Source: Neckera pumila
Taxonomy: Eukaryota; Streptophyta; Bryopsida; Hypnales; Neckeraceae
Assembly (NCBI GenBank): GCA_963969595.1
Contig: OZ018411.1
Span: forward strand, 24,116,545 to 24,180,544
Reading direction: 5' to 3'
DNA: 64,000 bases
Both the position numbers and the translations under genes were made by a program. Below the pieces are notes generated by a model. It was given only the letters and a program-made list of their open reading frames with translations. It was not told the DNA's origin and ran no database searches. Position 1 is the first letter of the stretch. Every line of letters begins with the position of its first letter. Below, piece by piece: positions 1 through 10,571 of this stretch.

Positions 1-469
1 CCCAACAGTGAGATTGTTCTAGCAAGAAAATCTAAACCTTTCTAACAATTTTTTTTGAAAAATTCTCAAAATTGCATTCAAAAATGAATTCTACAACTTA
101 TTTTTTCAAGAAGATGCTTAGATTGCCCGAAAAACTAAGATTGTCCATAACTTTCTCATTATTAGTCCAAATTGAATGAAACAAAGCTTCACATGTAGAC
201 AAAAATATAATCTTCGAGGAAAAAATTTGAAAAAAAATTATTTTGACTTTTTGTGATTTTTTTTGTGCTGCTCGCAAAATTCCAATTTTACTTATTGTGC
301 CATAACTTTTGCTCCTAGGCATCAATTAAAATAAGAATTATATATTCACAAAGATCTCGCAAAAATACACAACCTCAAAAAATCCCGAAAAATATTACAA
401 AAAATTGAGATCATAGGAACCTGCCCGAACCCAAATTGTCCCTCGAGGGGACAACCGGTCCTTTAGGGA
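1..469 (-). mobile_element. TTAA-flanked MITE, family A2, cut by window edge
   Basis: This is the right part of a repeat that also occurs at 7146-8056, 19385-20222, 44590-45177 and 56932-58719, here in reverse orientation. The outer end reads CTTTAGGGA followed by TTAA at 470-473, the same end structure as the other copies. Just inside the end is a palindrome, TGTCCC-TCGA-GGGGACA, that recurs with a changed loop in the other A2 copies. It has no coding capacity. The other end lies outside the window. TTAA flanks with CCCT-type ends suggest a piggyBac-like element; that class is inference because no transposase is present. Confidence 0.65.
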
Positions 470-473
470 TTAA

Positions 474-1555
474 GTAACGCTGCTCTGTCTGAATCAAGAA
501 GTGAGTCCCATAGTGCTTGTAGCAGGAGACCACGCGGCCACAATGTATGTGAAAACACCTCTTGGTTCCGAGCAATCCAAATTAGTCAAAGTGAAGATCC
601 TCTCAATAGGGACCAAATTATTTGAAAGTCATGAAATTGTCGAGGTAGAGTCGAGCCAAAAATATAGAGTTTGAACCATTTTTTCAAATACTGTAAGTGT
701 AAGTCAGTTTTAACGCCTTGCTACCAAATTAGTTTAGTTTTTGTAGTTCAACAATTCGACAGCTTCATTTGGATTTCTTGGCTTCCTAATTTTGGATTGA
801 TTTTTTCTATTCATGCGTAAATGTGTTTGTTTTTTCTAAATTTTCTCAAGAATAACTTTTGGATATTCAAAACTAGCAACAATGAATTTTTTTTCAGATT
901 TTCAGAAATAGTGGTACAATTTTTAAAATTTTAAACATGATCCAAATTTTTCCTACTTATTTTTTGAATCTGACCTACATAATATGGTATGGAGTCCGAA
1001 CCATTTCTCTATTTTTTTTCCAAAATAAAAATTTTACAGATTTTTTTCACCAGTTTTTTTTGTTTTTTTTCCAATGTTTCCCAATTGCAACCGGGTTTTT
1101 TTCTCCAATCCCACCACCGGCTAACTTTGAATTAGCCGCCGGTCCTTCCGGAACATAGCTTCCCCTCAGGTAGGCCAGGTACAATATGTGGGTTAATTGC
1201 AAGGCGGCTGAAAAGGCGGGCCGAAGGCAGGCATCCGACAGCCACAGAGCCAGTACTGTAGAGTGTAGACGGGCGGAGGAAGCAACGGAGGAGCGCAGCC
1301 CGGGCAGGGGGCAGGGGGAAAGGAAATGGCCACGCAGGGTCGCGTGAGGGGAACGTGGGGAACGTGGGCCAGCATGATGTCTGGGGGCGGGGATTGGGTA
1401 CATGATAACCATGGAGATCCCATGGCCATGGCAGCACGCTAATGGGCTCCTCTCCATGTGCGCCCCTACCCTCTCCACCCTTGCTTTTCCACACCTTACT
1501 CTAAAATATTATCTTTTATTCCGAAGAACAGGCAGGCCTTCAGTTCCACCCAATA
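474..1555. other. Intergenic, including a GC-richer island
   Basis: No gene is supported. About 690-905 is an inverted copy of sequence at 15065-15640 (listed separately). From about 1060 to 1500 the sequence is clearly GC-richer than its surroundings and open in several minus-strand frames, but those frames overlap one another, are Pro/Ser/Arg-rich and match nothing I recognise. I see no splice-compatible exon set. Confidence 0.5.
690..905. repeat. Inverted dispersed repeat paired with 15065-15640
   Basis: Reverse-complement reading matches 15065-15283 and continues at 15591-15645, including a stretch ending in AACTGACTTAC. The copy here lacks the roughly 307 bp MITE that splits the other copy at 15284-15590, so it acts as an unoccupied site. 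Both copies lie near a TA-flanked MITE (1556-1981 and 14528-14964), so the two regions look like inverted copies of one larger segment. Confidence 0.6.
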
Positions 1556-1981
1556 AGGTAGACTAGCCTAATTCCGTCTCCAACCCATTTCCGCCACTCT
1601 GTTTTTGGCCCCATTTCCACCCATTCCACCATCCAAATCTGTCCAGAAGTGACCCAATTCTATCTGGAAATCTGACAAAATCAGTGCATTTATGTCATTT
1701 AGGGTAATGTGGCAATAGCTGATTGGTGAATACCTAGATGCTTATAGGGACATAAGAAGGTGGTTATGGGTTGTTATTAGGGCGTTTATGACCCTAGTCA
1801 CGGGCACTTTCGTAAAACACTTCAAAAATTCACAGAAATTACAATTTTGATCAGAAAATTATAGTTTCACTTGGGTTTGATTCATGAAACATGCGTACAC
1901 CTCTGAAAATATATGTCTCTCATGGAATTAGCCCCAAGATAGTCAAATTGCAAATCAAGGTGGTAATAGGTTGATCTACCT
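1556..1981 (+). mobile_element. TA-flanked MITE, family T1
   Basis: The 426 bp element begins AGGTAGACTAGCCTA and ends with the near-inverse TAGGTTGATCTACCT, with TA on both sides (1554-1555 and 1982-1983). An inverted copy with the same ends and TA flanks is at 14528-14964, and a partial copy at 8061-8228. TA duplication is typical of Tc1/mariner-derived MITEs; that assignment is inferred. There is no ORF. Confidence 0.75.
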
Positions 1982-2107
1982 TAATTCGTGACTTCTGTCC
2001 TAAGCGATAGACCATGAAAGATTAGGAGGTGCAAATCAAACTCAAAATGGTAGGCCTAAATGAGACTCGTTGGGAACCACTAACTAAGGTTCATTCTTCA
2101 CAAATGT

Positions 2108-2550
2108 GCTAAAAGTAAATTCCTAATTTTTTAGTTTATAAAAACTTCAAAATTCGATATCTTTTTTGTTGTGGGTTGGAACGCCACAAACAAAGTTTGT
2201 GCACCCCTCCTTGCACAGAGCTTTCCAACGGCACTAAGAATCCAAATGATGGATGCACGGTCCACGAGATCTTACCATAACAAACAAAACAAACAAATGA
2301 ATAAATAGCATGACTTAAAGATATGGATGCCTTGTGCTATTGCTACAACCCAAGTAAAGTAAAAATAAAGTAAAAAGTAAATTTCTAATTTTTTATTTCA
2401 TAAAAATGTCAAAATTCAATATCTTTATTGATGTGAGTTGGAATGCCACAAATAAAGTGTCTGCACCTCTTTTTGCAGAGTGCTTTCCAATGGTACTATG
2501 AATACAACAAGGGGACAGATGATTTTGGAGATCTCTTTGTGACAAAATAA
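2108..2550. repeat. Diverged tandem duplication, about 260 bp period
   Basis: The segment at about 2112-2290 recurs at about 2372-2545. Both copies start AAGTAAATT-CTAATTTTTTA, then share GATATCTTT/AATATCTTT, a GGTTGGAACGCCACAAA-like block, and a GCTTTCCAA block. Divergence is roughly a fifth of positions by eye. There is no coding potential. Confidence 0.6.
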
Positions 2551-3419
2551 AACAATACAAACAACCTCATTTAATGTATAGATGTTTGTCCTAATCACGT
2601 TAATCCTAGAAAGATGCCGCGAACACTAAGTGTCTGATGGATGACTTCACTAGAGATTGCAGGATGGAAAAAATTGTATTTCCATCCATTAAATTTTTTT
2701 GGAAGCTACTTGAGCAATATTTTTAGTGAATAATAAATATTGCAAATTACCATCATTGACTTTTCTAAAAAAGAAATTTTTTAGTCCACGGATCACCTTT
2801 GTAGTGTACTTTGGCATTTCTTGCTACTTACTCTTGATGTGAGTTTTAGCCATAAAAGTGATATTCTAAATTCGAGTTCAGCAAATGAAGTAAAGCTTAT
2901 CAAGTGCAGTTTCTATTCTAGTGTCAAGTTTTGAAAAATTTGTAAACCATGGTTTGTTGATTTTCTAATTTCAGAGTGGCATAGTACTTTTGGTTTATAC
3001 CATGATGTTATACACGACAATATACATCTATAGTGAAAATTTCAAATTTTTCAAATACGTTTTATATTTGATACGAACTATCTGCATTTTTTTCTTAAAA
3101 AATTCACAATTTTTTTTCCACAAAATTTGAAAATTTTATGACTTGTATTAGACCTATGATTTCATCTCTTAAAAATAAAAATAATTTTTTTTCATTCCCA
3201 ACCTAGTTGCAAAATGGCAGCAAACAAACATAGTGATAGATTTTGAGGCTTGACCAATTAGTGGTCATTGGACCGTCCTTCCATGGTTAAGCTAGGGATG
3301 TTTTACACCTAGAGGCTGCGCCATTCTCATTGAGGCCAATTACGCATATTTTAGCCTTTAGATTAATCAAAAGTGAGGATTCAGTCTCTAGATGTAAAGT
3401 GTTCTTTATTCTCCCCCTT
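2551..3419. other. AT-rich intergenic sequence with a small foldback
   Basis: No gene is seen. A short inverted repeat lies at about 3299-3398: TTTTACACCTAGAGGCTG pairs imperfectly with CAGTCTCTAGATGTAAAG. It could be the remains of a foldback element. The rest is unremarkable AT-rich sequence. Confidence 0.4.
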
Positions 3420-3704
3420 TGATGGCAAGGATATATGAAACCCTCTAATTAACTTACACCAAGGGGCAGCCGGTTGCACTTGTAGTTGTATGACAAGCCT
3501 AATTTAGAGTCCATTTCCCCCCATGTTTTCTTTATAGAAAAAACGTAGGAACTTTCTTTTTGCAATGCATGAAATTTTTTGCAAATTTTGAGGCCCCAAA
3601 TTTGTGAGTTAAGTGTAGAGAAATAGATTTAACACAACATAAAAATAGTTTAGTTTTTTAGTTTAGTTTTTAAAATTCACCCTTGGCTTCACCTTTGCAT
3701 TCAG
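3420..3704. repeat. Solo arm of a foldback repeat family
   Basis: The order of motifs (TTGTAGTTGTATGACAAGCC, then AGGAACTTTCTTTTTGC, then GGCCCCAAATTTGTGAG, then AATTCACCCTTGGCT) matches the right arm of the foldback element at 35917-36374. A piece inverse to the TTGTATGACAAGCC motif appears at about 5000-5020, on the far side of the inserted MITE at 3708-4995, and a direct copy near 6900. Confidence 0.5.
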
Positions 3705-3707
3705 TTA

Positions 3708-4995
3708 GAGCATCACCACCCGGCTGCTAAAATGCAAACCATTTTTTAAGATGATACAAGACAGATCGCCCCACCCACAGTTTGCTAAGATGTTGTAAAA
3801 AATAGAAGTTGATCCAATTAGCTACGTCTCCATTCACCGATCAAGTCCATGTTTGTTGGGAAAGTGCAAAAGGTGCTTGTCTCATGCGTTTTGTAAGCTA
3901 GTTTGCAAGCCGCACTTTGGCTTACAAAAAAGTCAAGTTTTGCAAGCCACTGGAGGTTTTTGACCCAACCTCTTAAACCCTAAAGGACCAACATGCATTT
4001 TTTGGCAACATAAAATTTTTGGGCAAGTACGTATGACTGGAGATTTGCATATTTTGGGCTGAAATTTTTATAGAAGGTGGAGACAAGGAATATCTTTCAT
4101 ATACACCAAATTTCATGACATTTGAAAATACAAATCAAAAGTTATGGCCTAGTATGTTACTTTTTTAAAAACCGGATAGTTTGGGCAAATTAAAAAAAAT
4201 CACTTTTAAGAAAAATAAAGATTTGAAATTGGTTCATGAGATCTATATATACGTGGAAAGCTTTGAATCATTTCATTTTGATCAATGAGTCAAACGTTAC
4301 AAGGATTTTTAGTTTGCAGGCAATTGTGGATTGTCTACTCTAAAATAAAGTTTGAAATCGCTTATTTCACTCAATTTTCAATATTTTTCAAAAAAAGTAA
4401 AATTGTAGGATGTAGACTGTTTATTACAACATTGCAACCATTGGGATTGGCATTTCCAGTTCTATAATTAACTTATTAGCAATTTAATGTTTTGAACCAT
4501 TATCTACTTCTTTCTACTTACTATTTTGTTCCTATAAGTTGTACAATTCCAAATAATCTGAAAATTTTCAAGCATGTAGCCAACTTGCTCTAAAGAATGA
4601 ATCCTAAGAAGCACAACCATTTAAGAATTTTTTTCATAATAATCTAACCTTGTGAAGTGCAGTTGCCCAATTTTTTGCAAGGCCAAAAAAAGGACTTTTG
4701 CCACTTCAAACGCTAATATCTTCCAATCTACATGGTGGAAATTTCTGAAATTTTTTCCACACATTCCCAAACCAGAGTACTACACGATTCTACGGTTACA
4801 TGTGTCCAAAAATGATATTTTTCAAAAAGTTAATACTTGTGCAAGAAATGGTAGTTTTAGAACAATTTTGGTGACAACATAGTCAAGGAACTTTAGGGGT
4901 TAACAAGTTCATCCATTATTATGCAAGCCCAGTGGAACAATTTTGCAAGCCAGTGGCAACAAGTCATTTGTTTTACAAGATGGGTGGGGATGCTC
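3708..4995 (+). mobile_element. GAGCATC MITE with TTA duplication, split by a second element
   Basis: Ends are GAGCATCACCACCC and the inverse GGGTGGGGATGCTC, flanked by TTA at 3705-3707 and 4996-4998. Without the insertion at 3977-4899 the element is about 360 bp, the size of relatives at 5071-5468 and 6328-6693. All share TTGCAAGCC-rich interiors. A TTA/TAA duplication is the hallmark of PIF/Harbinger-type MITEs. Confidence 0.75.
3977..4899 (+). mobile_element. TTAA-flanked MITE, family A1, nested
   Basis: The 923 bp element has TTAA on both sides (3973-3976, 4900-4903), beginning ACCCTAAAGGACC and ending GAACTTTAGGGG. It is closely similar over its whole length to 10572-11495, and more distantly to the A2 copies. 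It sits inside the GAGCATC MITE 3708-4995 and is therefore younger than it. A 60-codon ORF inside is a chance frame. Confidence 0.8.
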
Positions 4996-5070
4996 TTAGG
5001 CTTGTCATACAACTATAAGCGCGACTGGTGCAGTCAGCTTGAGCAATCCCAACGTATGAATGTAAATTAA

Positions 5071-5468
5071 GAGCATCGCCACCCATTCCCTACAAACACG
5101 GCTCAAGGATTAGGGTGGCCGGGGCATTGCTCCTTCCGGGCCGCTTCCATGCACCATCCATATAAAGGAAGCGCACACGCCAAGACAAGACAAACTCATG
5201 CATTAATGCGTTTTCATAACCAAGAGCCAAACCAAAATGCTAATTGATTAAAAAAAGTTAAGAAATGACCCACTAACCAACAAAGCCAACAAGATCAAGG
5301 CCAAAGTCAAAGCGTGGCGGGGACGGGGAGCTAGTGTTTGGAGAGCTCATTTTGAAGTGACCGGTCTCTTCTTTTGTTCCTTTCCCGAAAATTTGTGTCT
5401 CACTTTTTCTTCCCGGCCCTACCCAAACCCCGGCCCGGGAGCTTGGCAATGAATGGGTGGCAATGCTC
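5071..5468 (+). mobile_element. GAGCATC MITE with TAA duplication
   Basis: Terminal inverted repeats of about 19 bp: GAGCATCGCCACCCATTC at the left and GAATGGGTGGCAATGCTC at the right. TAA flanks both sides (5068-5070, 5469-5471). The interior is GC-richer than the surroundings (CCCGGCCCGGG near the right end). Same family as 3708-4995 and 6328-6693. Confidence 0.75.
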
Positions 5469-5471
5469 TAA

Positions 5472-6327
5472 GCATTTCTGGTTTCTCCGTCACACTACTA
5501 ACTTACCCCACTAATTAACTTAATCTTTAATTTAACTTCAATTTAAATTCCATCAACTGCCTGGAGTCGGTGCTCAGCTGCGAGTACCGTCCATTTTCCG
5601 CCAGGTGGCGTGGTTGCAGTGGTCCACTCCCCCACTGTGTAATTACAGAAAGTCGCCTGAAAGCTGGAGACCCCTGAATTCCGGGTTTCAAAAAAGAAAA
5701 GAAAAGCTGGAGACCCTGAGGTAACTTACCCAACTGGGCCCCCAAATTGTCCCCCAAATTGAGTCCCCCAACAGTTGCGTAGTATTCCTACAGTGTGGAG
5801 ATGAGCACAAGAGGACAACCCCCCTCCCCAAGGGGGACCCTGGCAGTCGACCAAAGGGCATCTGCTGGGCTAAATTAGCAGGAGCGAGGCTAAACTGGCG
5901 GTCTGCCTGGGGGACATGGAGCCAATCAAGAATGGGGACTGGAGTCACTGGGACTCCGTCGGCCAATTTGGGCAGCCCTCCCTGAGGATGTGCACGGAGG
6001 GAGAGAGGGATTCGGGGGCATCTAGGCCCATGGATGGGCCTGGCGATCCAAGGGTGGGGAGAAATTCCAGGGACGGAGGGAGTCGGGACGAAGTTCAGTT
6101 CATTGGGTGGATGACGGAACCCCTCCGTCCGTCCAAGGGGACCCAGGTGCTATACACGATTCGGTGGGAGCAAGGCCGGACGGACCTCACAAGATCCGGC
6201 GTTCAGTTGGCCTCATCCAGTCCGTTCCTTCCTCCCGGCCCTCATTGTGGGGGCCAGAGGGATCCTACTATTCCATGATCCATGGAGGATAACTTGCAAG
6301 CAAGGGGTCCGGCTTAGGGCGGGCTTA
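5472..6327. other. GC-rich island without a recognisable gene
   Basis: Overlapping ORFs of up to 120 codons occur on both strands (for example 5916-6278 plus, 5688-5966 minus), but none shows a known domain, consistent splice signals or a conserved motif. The text contains CCCCAAATTGTCC-type blocks also seen near 8763, so this may be degraded repeat. Confidence 0.4.
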
Positions 6328-6693
6328 GAGCATCCCCACCCGTCTTGCATATTGGATGACTTGTTAAGAGAGGCTTGCAAAATTGCCCCACCCGTCTTGC
6401 ATAATGGATGAACTTGTTAAGAGGCTAAGCCAAAAGCCGCTGGTGGCTTGCAAAATCGGGCTCTTTTGCAAGCCAAAGGATGGCTTGCAAACCGGCTTGC
6501 AAACTGCATGAGACAAACACTTTTCCACTTTCCCAAAAAGCAAGGACATGATCCGTGAATGTGGACGTAGCTCATTGGATGGTGATGGCTTCTTAAGAGG
6601 CCACGGGTGGTGCGACCCTTCTTCCCCAGCTTGCAAAATGGACTGCCAGGCTTGCAACCTGGCTTGCATTTTGCAAGCAGGGTGGTGATGCTC
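6328..6693 (+). mobile_element. GAGCATC MITE with TTA duplication
   Basis: The 366 bp element runs from GAGCATCCCCACCC to the inverse GGGTGGTGATGCTC, flanked by TTA at 6325-6327 and 6694-6696. The interior has many TTGCAAGCC/GGCTTGCAA motifs in both orientations, which also flank the nested element in 3708-4995. Confidence 0.78.
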
Positions 6694-6696
6694 TTA

Positions 6697-7145
6697 GCTT
6701 ACATACTGGTCCGGTGGGCAGAAAAAGCAACTACAAGACAAATACAGTAACATCGATCGATCGGCAAGCGGTTTAGGAGGAGGAAAGTTCTACCGATCCC
6801 GGTATATCAAACACTATAGAATGAACATAAAAGTGGTTTCTATATTTCAGCATTGTTGACTACACCCACCCACCGATACATGTAAGGAGGCCCTTATAGT
6901 TGTATGACGAGCCTCTTGCGGAGGTCCCTCAATGTAAAGCAAAAAAACCCTCTAAAGTAGAAGGCTCCTAAATCGCCCATCTAAGGATAAATACCAACTT
7001 GGAAGGAAAATCTGTTCATCAAATCTTTTTTACATACTTATGCTCATAGATTGGAGCAATGATGAATTCTAAAACGCCTGTGAATAGAGTAAGTCAATCC
7101 AAAAATTGATAAATACAAAGCAAAAATGCTCATAAAGGTCCTTAA
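6697..7145. other. Intergenic, nothing recognised
   Basis: No ORF or structural feature of note, apart from a short match near 6895-6920 to the central part of the foldback family (TTGTATGACGAGCC). Confidence 0.4.
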
Positions 7146-8056
7146 TCCCTAAAAGCCCGTTGTCCCTTCGGGAGACAAATGCATTTTTGGGCAGGTACCT
7201 ACGGGCTTAAATTTTTTCTTGATTTTTTGAAACTTTTTTGGGAGGTATAAAAACTGATTAGCTTCATGGGAATATAATTATTTTCACAATCGGTGCCCGA
7301 GAACAAAAGTTATGACCAAATAAGCTCAAAACAGGGGACGGTGGGCAACAAAAAAAAATGTGCACTTTTTTGTTTTTTGTTTTAGTATTTTTTTTCCCAT
7401 AGATTATATTTTTGTCTATCTAAAAAGCTTTGATTCATTTCATTTGGATTTGTTATGAGAAAGTTATGGACATTCTTGTTTTTCGGGCAATTAGAGCATC
7501 TTTTTGAAAAAACACACTTGTAGGGTTTATTTTTGAATGCAATATTTCGATTTTTTTTTTTTGCATGGTTAAGTTTACTTGCTAGAACAATCTGACCATT
7601 GGGATTAGTGCATTTTAATTCCATCTAAAATATATGAATATTTTAGATTTTCCTTCTATCCCGTACCTACTTCTATTTAACAATTTTTTCAATAATGAAA
7701 ATTAAGTTTTTTTGAATTTTTTTTTTTTGGATACATTGTCAACTCAATTCTCCACTATAAACATTTAAAGCTCAAAACTCTGTAGTGTAAAAATTTTAAG
7801 TTAAAATGGTTCAAAGTCAAAATATCCAGTCGCACAATGTGTTGAAAAATTTGTTTTTTCACTTTCAACGTAGATATCTTGCAATTTGTGCGGTCAAAAA
7901 TTCTGAAATTTTTTCCACACATTTTCATACTAGTTAGGTGTAAGATCCTACGGTTAGATGTGCAAAAAAAACATTTTTATTTATTTTTCACTCTTTGCTA
8001 AAAAAATGACAGTTTTGGGTATTTTTTGGCAAAAAAAGGCCTTGGGCCTTTAGGGG
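7146..8056 (+). mobile_element. TTAA-flanked MITE, family A2
   Basis: The left flank is TTAA (7142-7145) and the element begins TCCCTAAAAGCCC. It ends GGGCCTTTAGGGG followed by TTAT, one base off TTAA. The subterminal palindrome is TTGTCCC-TTC-GGGAGACAA at about 7160-7178. This is the least interrupted A2 copy and was used as the reference for the others. No coding region. Confidence 0.75.
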
Positions 8057-8060
8057 TTAT

Positions 8061-8228
8061 TTAAGTGCCATTAGATACATTGAAAGGCGGTTATGGGTCG
8101 TTTATGGGACATTCATGACTTCCCTGGGTTTGATAGTGAATGAAGTGCACACCTTTGGAAAAATATATACCCCTCTTGGAATTGGCCCCATGATTCCAAA
8201 TCACGGTGGTAACAGGCTTGTCTACCTC
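8061..8228 (+). mobile_element. Truncated T1 MITE copy
   Basis: Matches the right part of 1556-1981: GGTTATGGGTCGTTTATG, TTGATAGTGAATGAAG, CACGGTGGTAACAGGCTTG, then TCTACCTCAA. The left part is missing where it meets the A2 element ending at 8056. Confidence 0.6.
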
Positions 8229-9242
8229 AAGGATTAAGAGTATCTCCTGCGGCCCTCTTGGTTTGACCCTGCTAAATGGGCTTTGGAGGGAAGAGTGGCG
8301 AAATCAAAGTGAGCGGGGTTGGAAAAGCTCCTGCGGACCGAAAGAAGAGGGCCGGCAAATGATGGTGCAGAGCCAATGGGGAAAGCTTGCGGCTTCCCTG
8401 AGGCAATTTTCTCATTAATTTAACCCTTGACTTGCCAAAACACGAAGCTCGATGACAAAGAGGGGCCTCAGAGGGTCCCTGTAGAAATGCGAATTCTAGT
8501 GCAGTAGAGACAAAATCTGAAGGCCCCGGACCTTTACATGCCCAACTACAGTGCTGTTGGGGATTGGATTTCACTCGGCCGCTCAAAACTTCCCTGACAG
8601 GGATGTTTGAGCGGGCTGCAGGAGATACTCTAACACCAGAGCAAGTTTGGGATGCAAAGCCATGTGGCGTCTCCACTTGGGATGGACCAAAGCAGATTCA
8701 GATTGCCATCGTTGGAAACTTGGAATTCAACAGACTCTCAGAGGGAACTACGGAAGTCACCCGGGCCCCAAAATTGTCCTAGATGGATGGATGGATGGGT
8801 GGATGGATGGATGGGTGGATGGATGGGTGGATGGATGGATGGGTGGATGGATGGATGGATGCATGTCAACTGCAATCCAGACTGCAATTTCAGTTGCACT
8901 TGGAGACCACGGGGCCCTCTTTCCACAAGGGCGACCGGCGACCATGTTCCCTGAGCCCATGTGGGAGTCTGGAAGGTATGGTGCTGGAGACAACTTACCT
9001 AGATTTGCAAAATACGACAAAAGCTTCTGCCCGTTGGGCATAGCGCTGGGGGCACACAATTTGTTTGTCCCTACAAGCAAGGGTGGACTTCTGCCCAACC
9101 TATGGTGCCAAGCAACTTACCTACAAGGTGATTAAAAAGTTGGTCACGATTGAAGAGAGAGAGAGAATTGACTTGGGGCATACCTTAACCCTTAAACGTT
9201 GACATGGGCATTTGGTGCCGAATGAATGACACGGAATTCTTC
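8229..9242. other. GC-richer region without a recognisable gene
   Basis: Open frames run on both strands (up to 162 codons), but the longest ones owe their length to the GGAT minisatellite at 8781-8861, which has no stop in most frames. I see no domain or splice structure. A short TTAACCCTTAAACG near 9186 resembles a TTAA-element end. Confidence 0.4.
8781..8861. repeat. GGAT/GGGT minisatellite
   Basis: About 80 bp of tandem GGAT tetramers with regular GGGT variants, giving a higher-order unit near 8-16 bp. It translates to runs of Met-Asp-Gly-Trp or Ile-His-Pro-Ser, which explains the odd ORFs here. Confidence 0.95.
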
Positions 9243-9495
9243 TACACAAAATAGTAAAATTAGATTGTCTTAATAATTAGGTTGCCTTACTCAGAGAAGG
9301 TTACTTTAGAAGCCATCAAAATCAACAAATGTTTCTATAGATACTTCAATTTGTACACATGGAGGTTCTCGAGTTCCAATTACAACAATACCTGATTCAA
9401 AAGTAGTGCATTCTTGTACACCAACATTTAATATTTATATAGTGTCCAATGTCAAGAAATTAGTATAGGGCAACCTAATTTCACTGTTTTATGTA
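9243..9495 (+). mobile_element. 253 bp MITE, copy 1
   Basis: Begins TACACAAAATAGTAAAATTA and ends with the inverse CCTAATTTCACTGTTTTATGTA. A second copy of the same length lies in opposite orientation at 10100-10352. The pair makes the whole of 9243-10352 look like a giant inverted repeat. No clear target duplication could be read, and there is no ORF. Confidence 0.65.
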
Positions 9496-9665
9496 GTGGG
9501 ACAGAAGTTCAACTATTCATTCTCAAAATTTTGTTTTGAAAAAGGGAAGGTCCTCTACAATTGTTTGACTTCCAATGAGTGCTTCAGCAGTTTTTTAAGC
9601 CAATGATTTACATGGTAATGAAAAGGGATGATTTCCTAGGTCACATATATGTCCTCTAAAGGTTG
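9496..9665. repeat. Dispersed repeat shared with 31003-31170
   Basis: Shared blocks include CTACAAT-GTTTGACTTC, AATGAGTGCTT-AGCA and GATGATTTCC. In both places it directly follows a TTTTGTGTA/TTTTATGTA-like end, so it may be part of a larger decayed element. Confidence 0.6.
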
Positions 9666-10099
9666 AGTTTTTGTTCATTCATGGCCACAAATTAAAGTTC
9701 ACATAGCAGAGATGAAGATGATATGTTTGAAGTTATTATTAACGTAAAAAGAAAGGTGGATGTCACTTAAAACTACATCCAAATAATCACAAGGTTCTTA
9801 TAATGTAAAAACATGGATTTTTTATAATGTCAATTTTGTATTAGGTGGATGAATTGCTTGTGAGAGGGTTTTGGAATGGTATAATGCATACGTAGAATAT
9901 GTCGGGGCCATAATTTTGCACTGCAAGCACATTGTGTCATGGTGGTACATTATTAGGAAAGTAGGCATAGGCGGGTGGGCGGCCTTCAAAAAATGTTAGG
10001 ATTCATGAGGGTGAGGTATGTGGAATTGGTACGGGAGAGAATGAATTTTCTTAATTCTTGTACTGCCTTATTGTGTCTTTGAATATATAAGTTTGGATG
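9666..10099. other. Spacer between two MITE copies
   Basis: Plain AT-rich sequence. No feature recognised. Confidence 0.4.
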
Positions 10100-10352
10100 T
10101 GCACAAAATAGTGAAATTAGGTTGCCCCATACTAATTTCTTGACATTCAACACTATATAAATATGTATAGTCATTGCAAAAGAATGTAATAACAAAGTAA
10201 CTATGTGTGTTGTATGGGTTGGTGCACTGTTCATAGCTCGGGTTTAGGGAATTGCATGTGCCTCCATGTGGATAAGCAATGATTCATGAGCTAATTTATG
10301 TCATTGAAGGCAACCTAATTGTTGAGGCAACTCAATTTCACTATTTTGTGTA
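10100..10352 (-). mobile_element. 253 bp MITE, copy 2
   Basis: Begins TGCACAAAATAGTGAAATTA and ends TCAATTTCACTATTTTGTGTA-like. Its left part is the reverse complement of the right part of copy 1 (9243-9495), including CATACTAATTTCTTGACATT, so the two are inverted relative to each other. Confidence 0.65.
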
Positions 10353-10571
10353 GGTATTTTGCGCACCATAATAGTATATGTATCCATGTGTCTCTTTGAT
10401 ATCAACAAATTTATATCTTGTGTACAATAGGTGTACCTTAGCTCTTTGATCTCCCTTAATCTCTATTGATAATAACATCACCATTTTTTTCCAATTGTGA
10501 GGGTACATTATTCATTCACTATCGAATCATTTGATAATTGCATGCATTAAAATTTTCTACAAAATCCTTAA

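Noticed and set aside
1047..1494. Minus frames of 143 and 120 codons
   Set aside because: Low-complexity Pro/Ser/Arg text in a GC-rich island; three overlapping frames open at once point to base composition.
8647..9135. 162-codon plus frame and overlapping frames with Met-Asp-Gly-Trp or Ile-His-Pro repeats
   Set aside because: The repeats are the translation of the GGAT minisatellite, which lacks stops; there is no other support.
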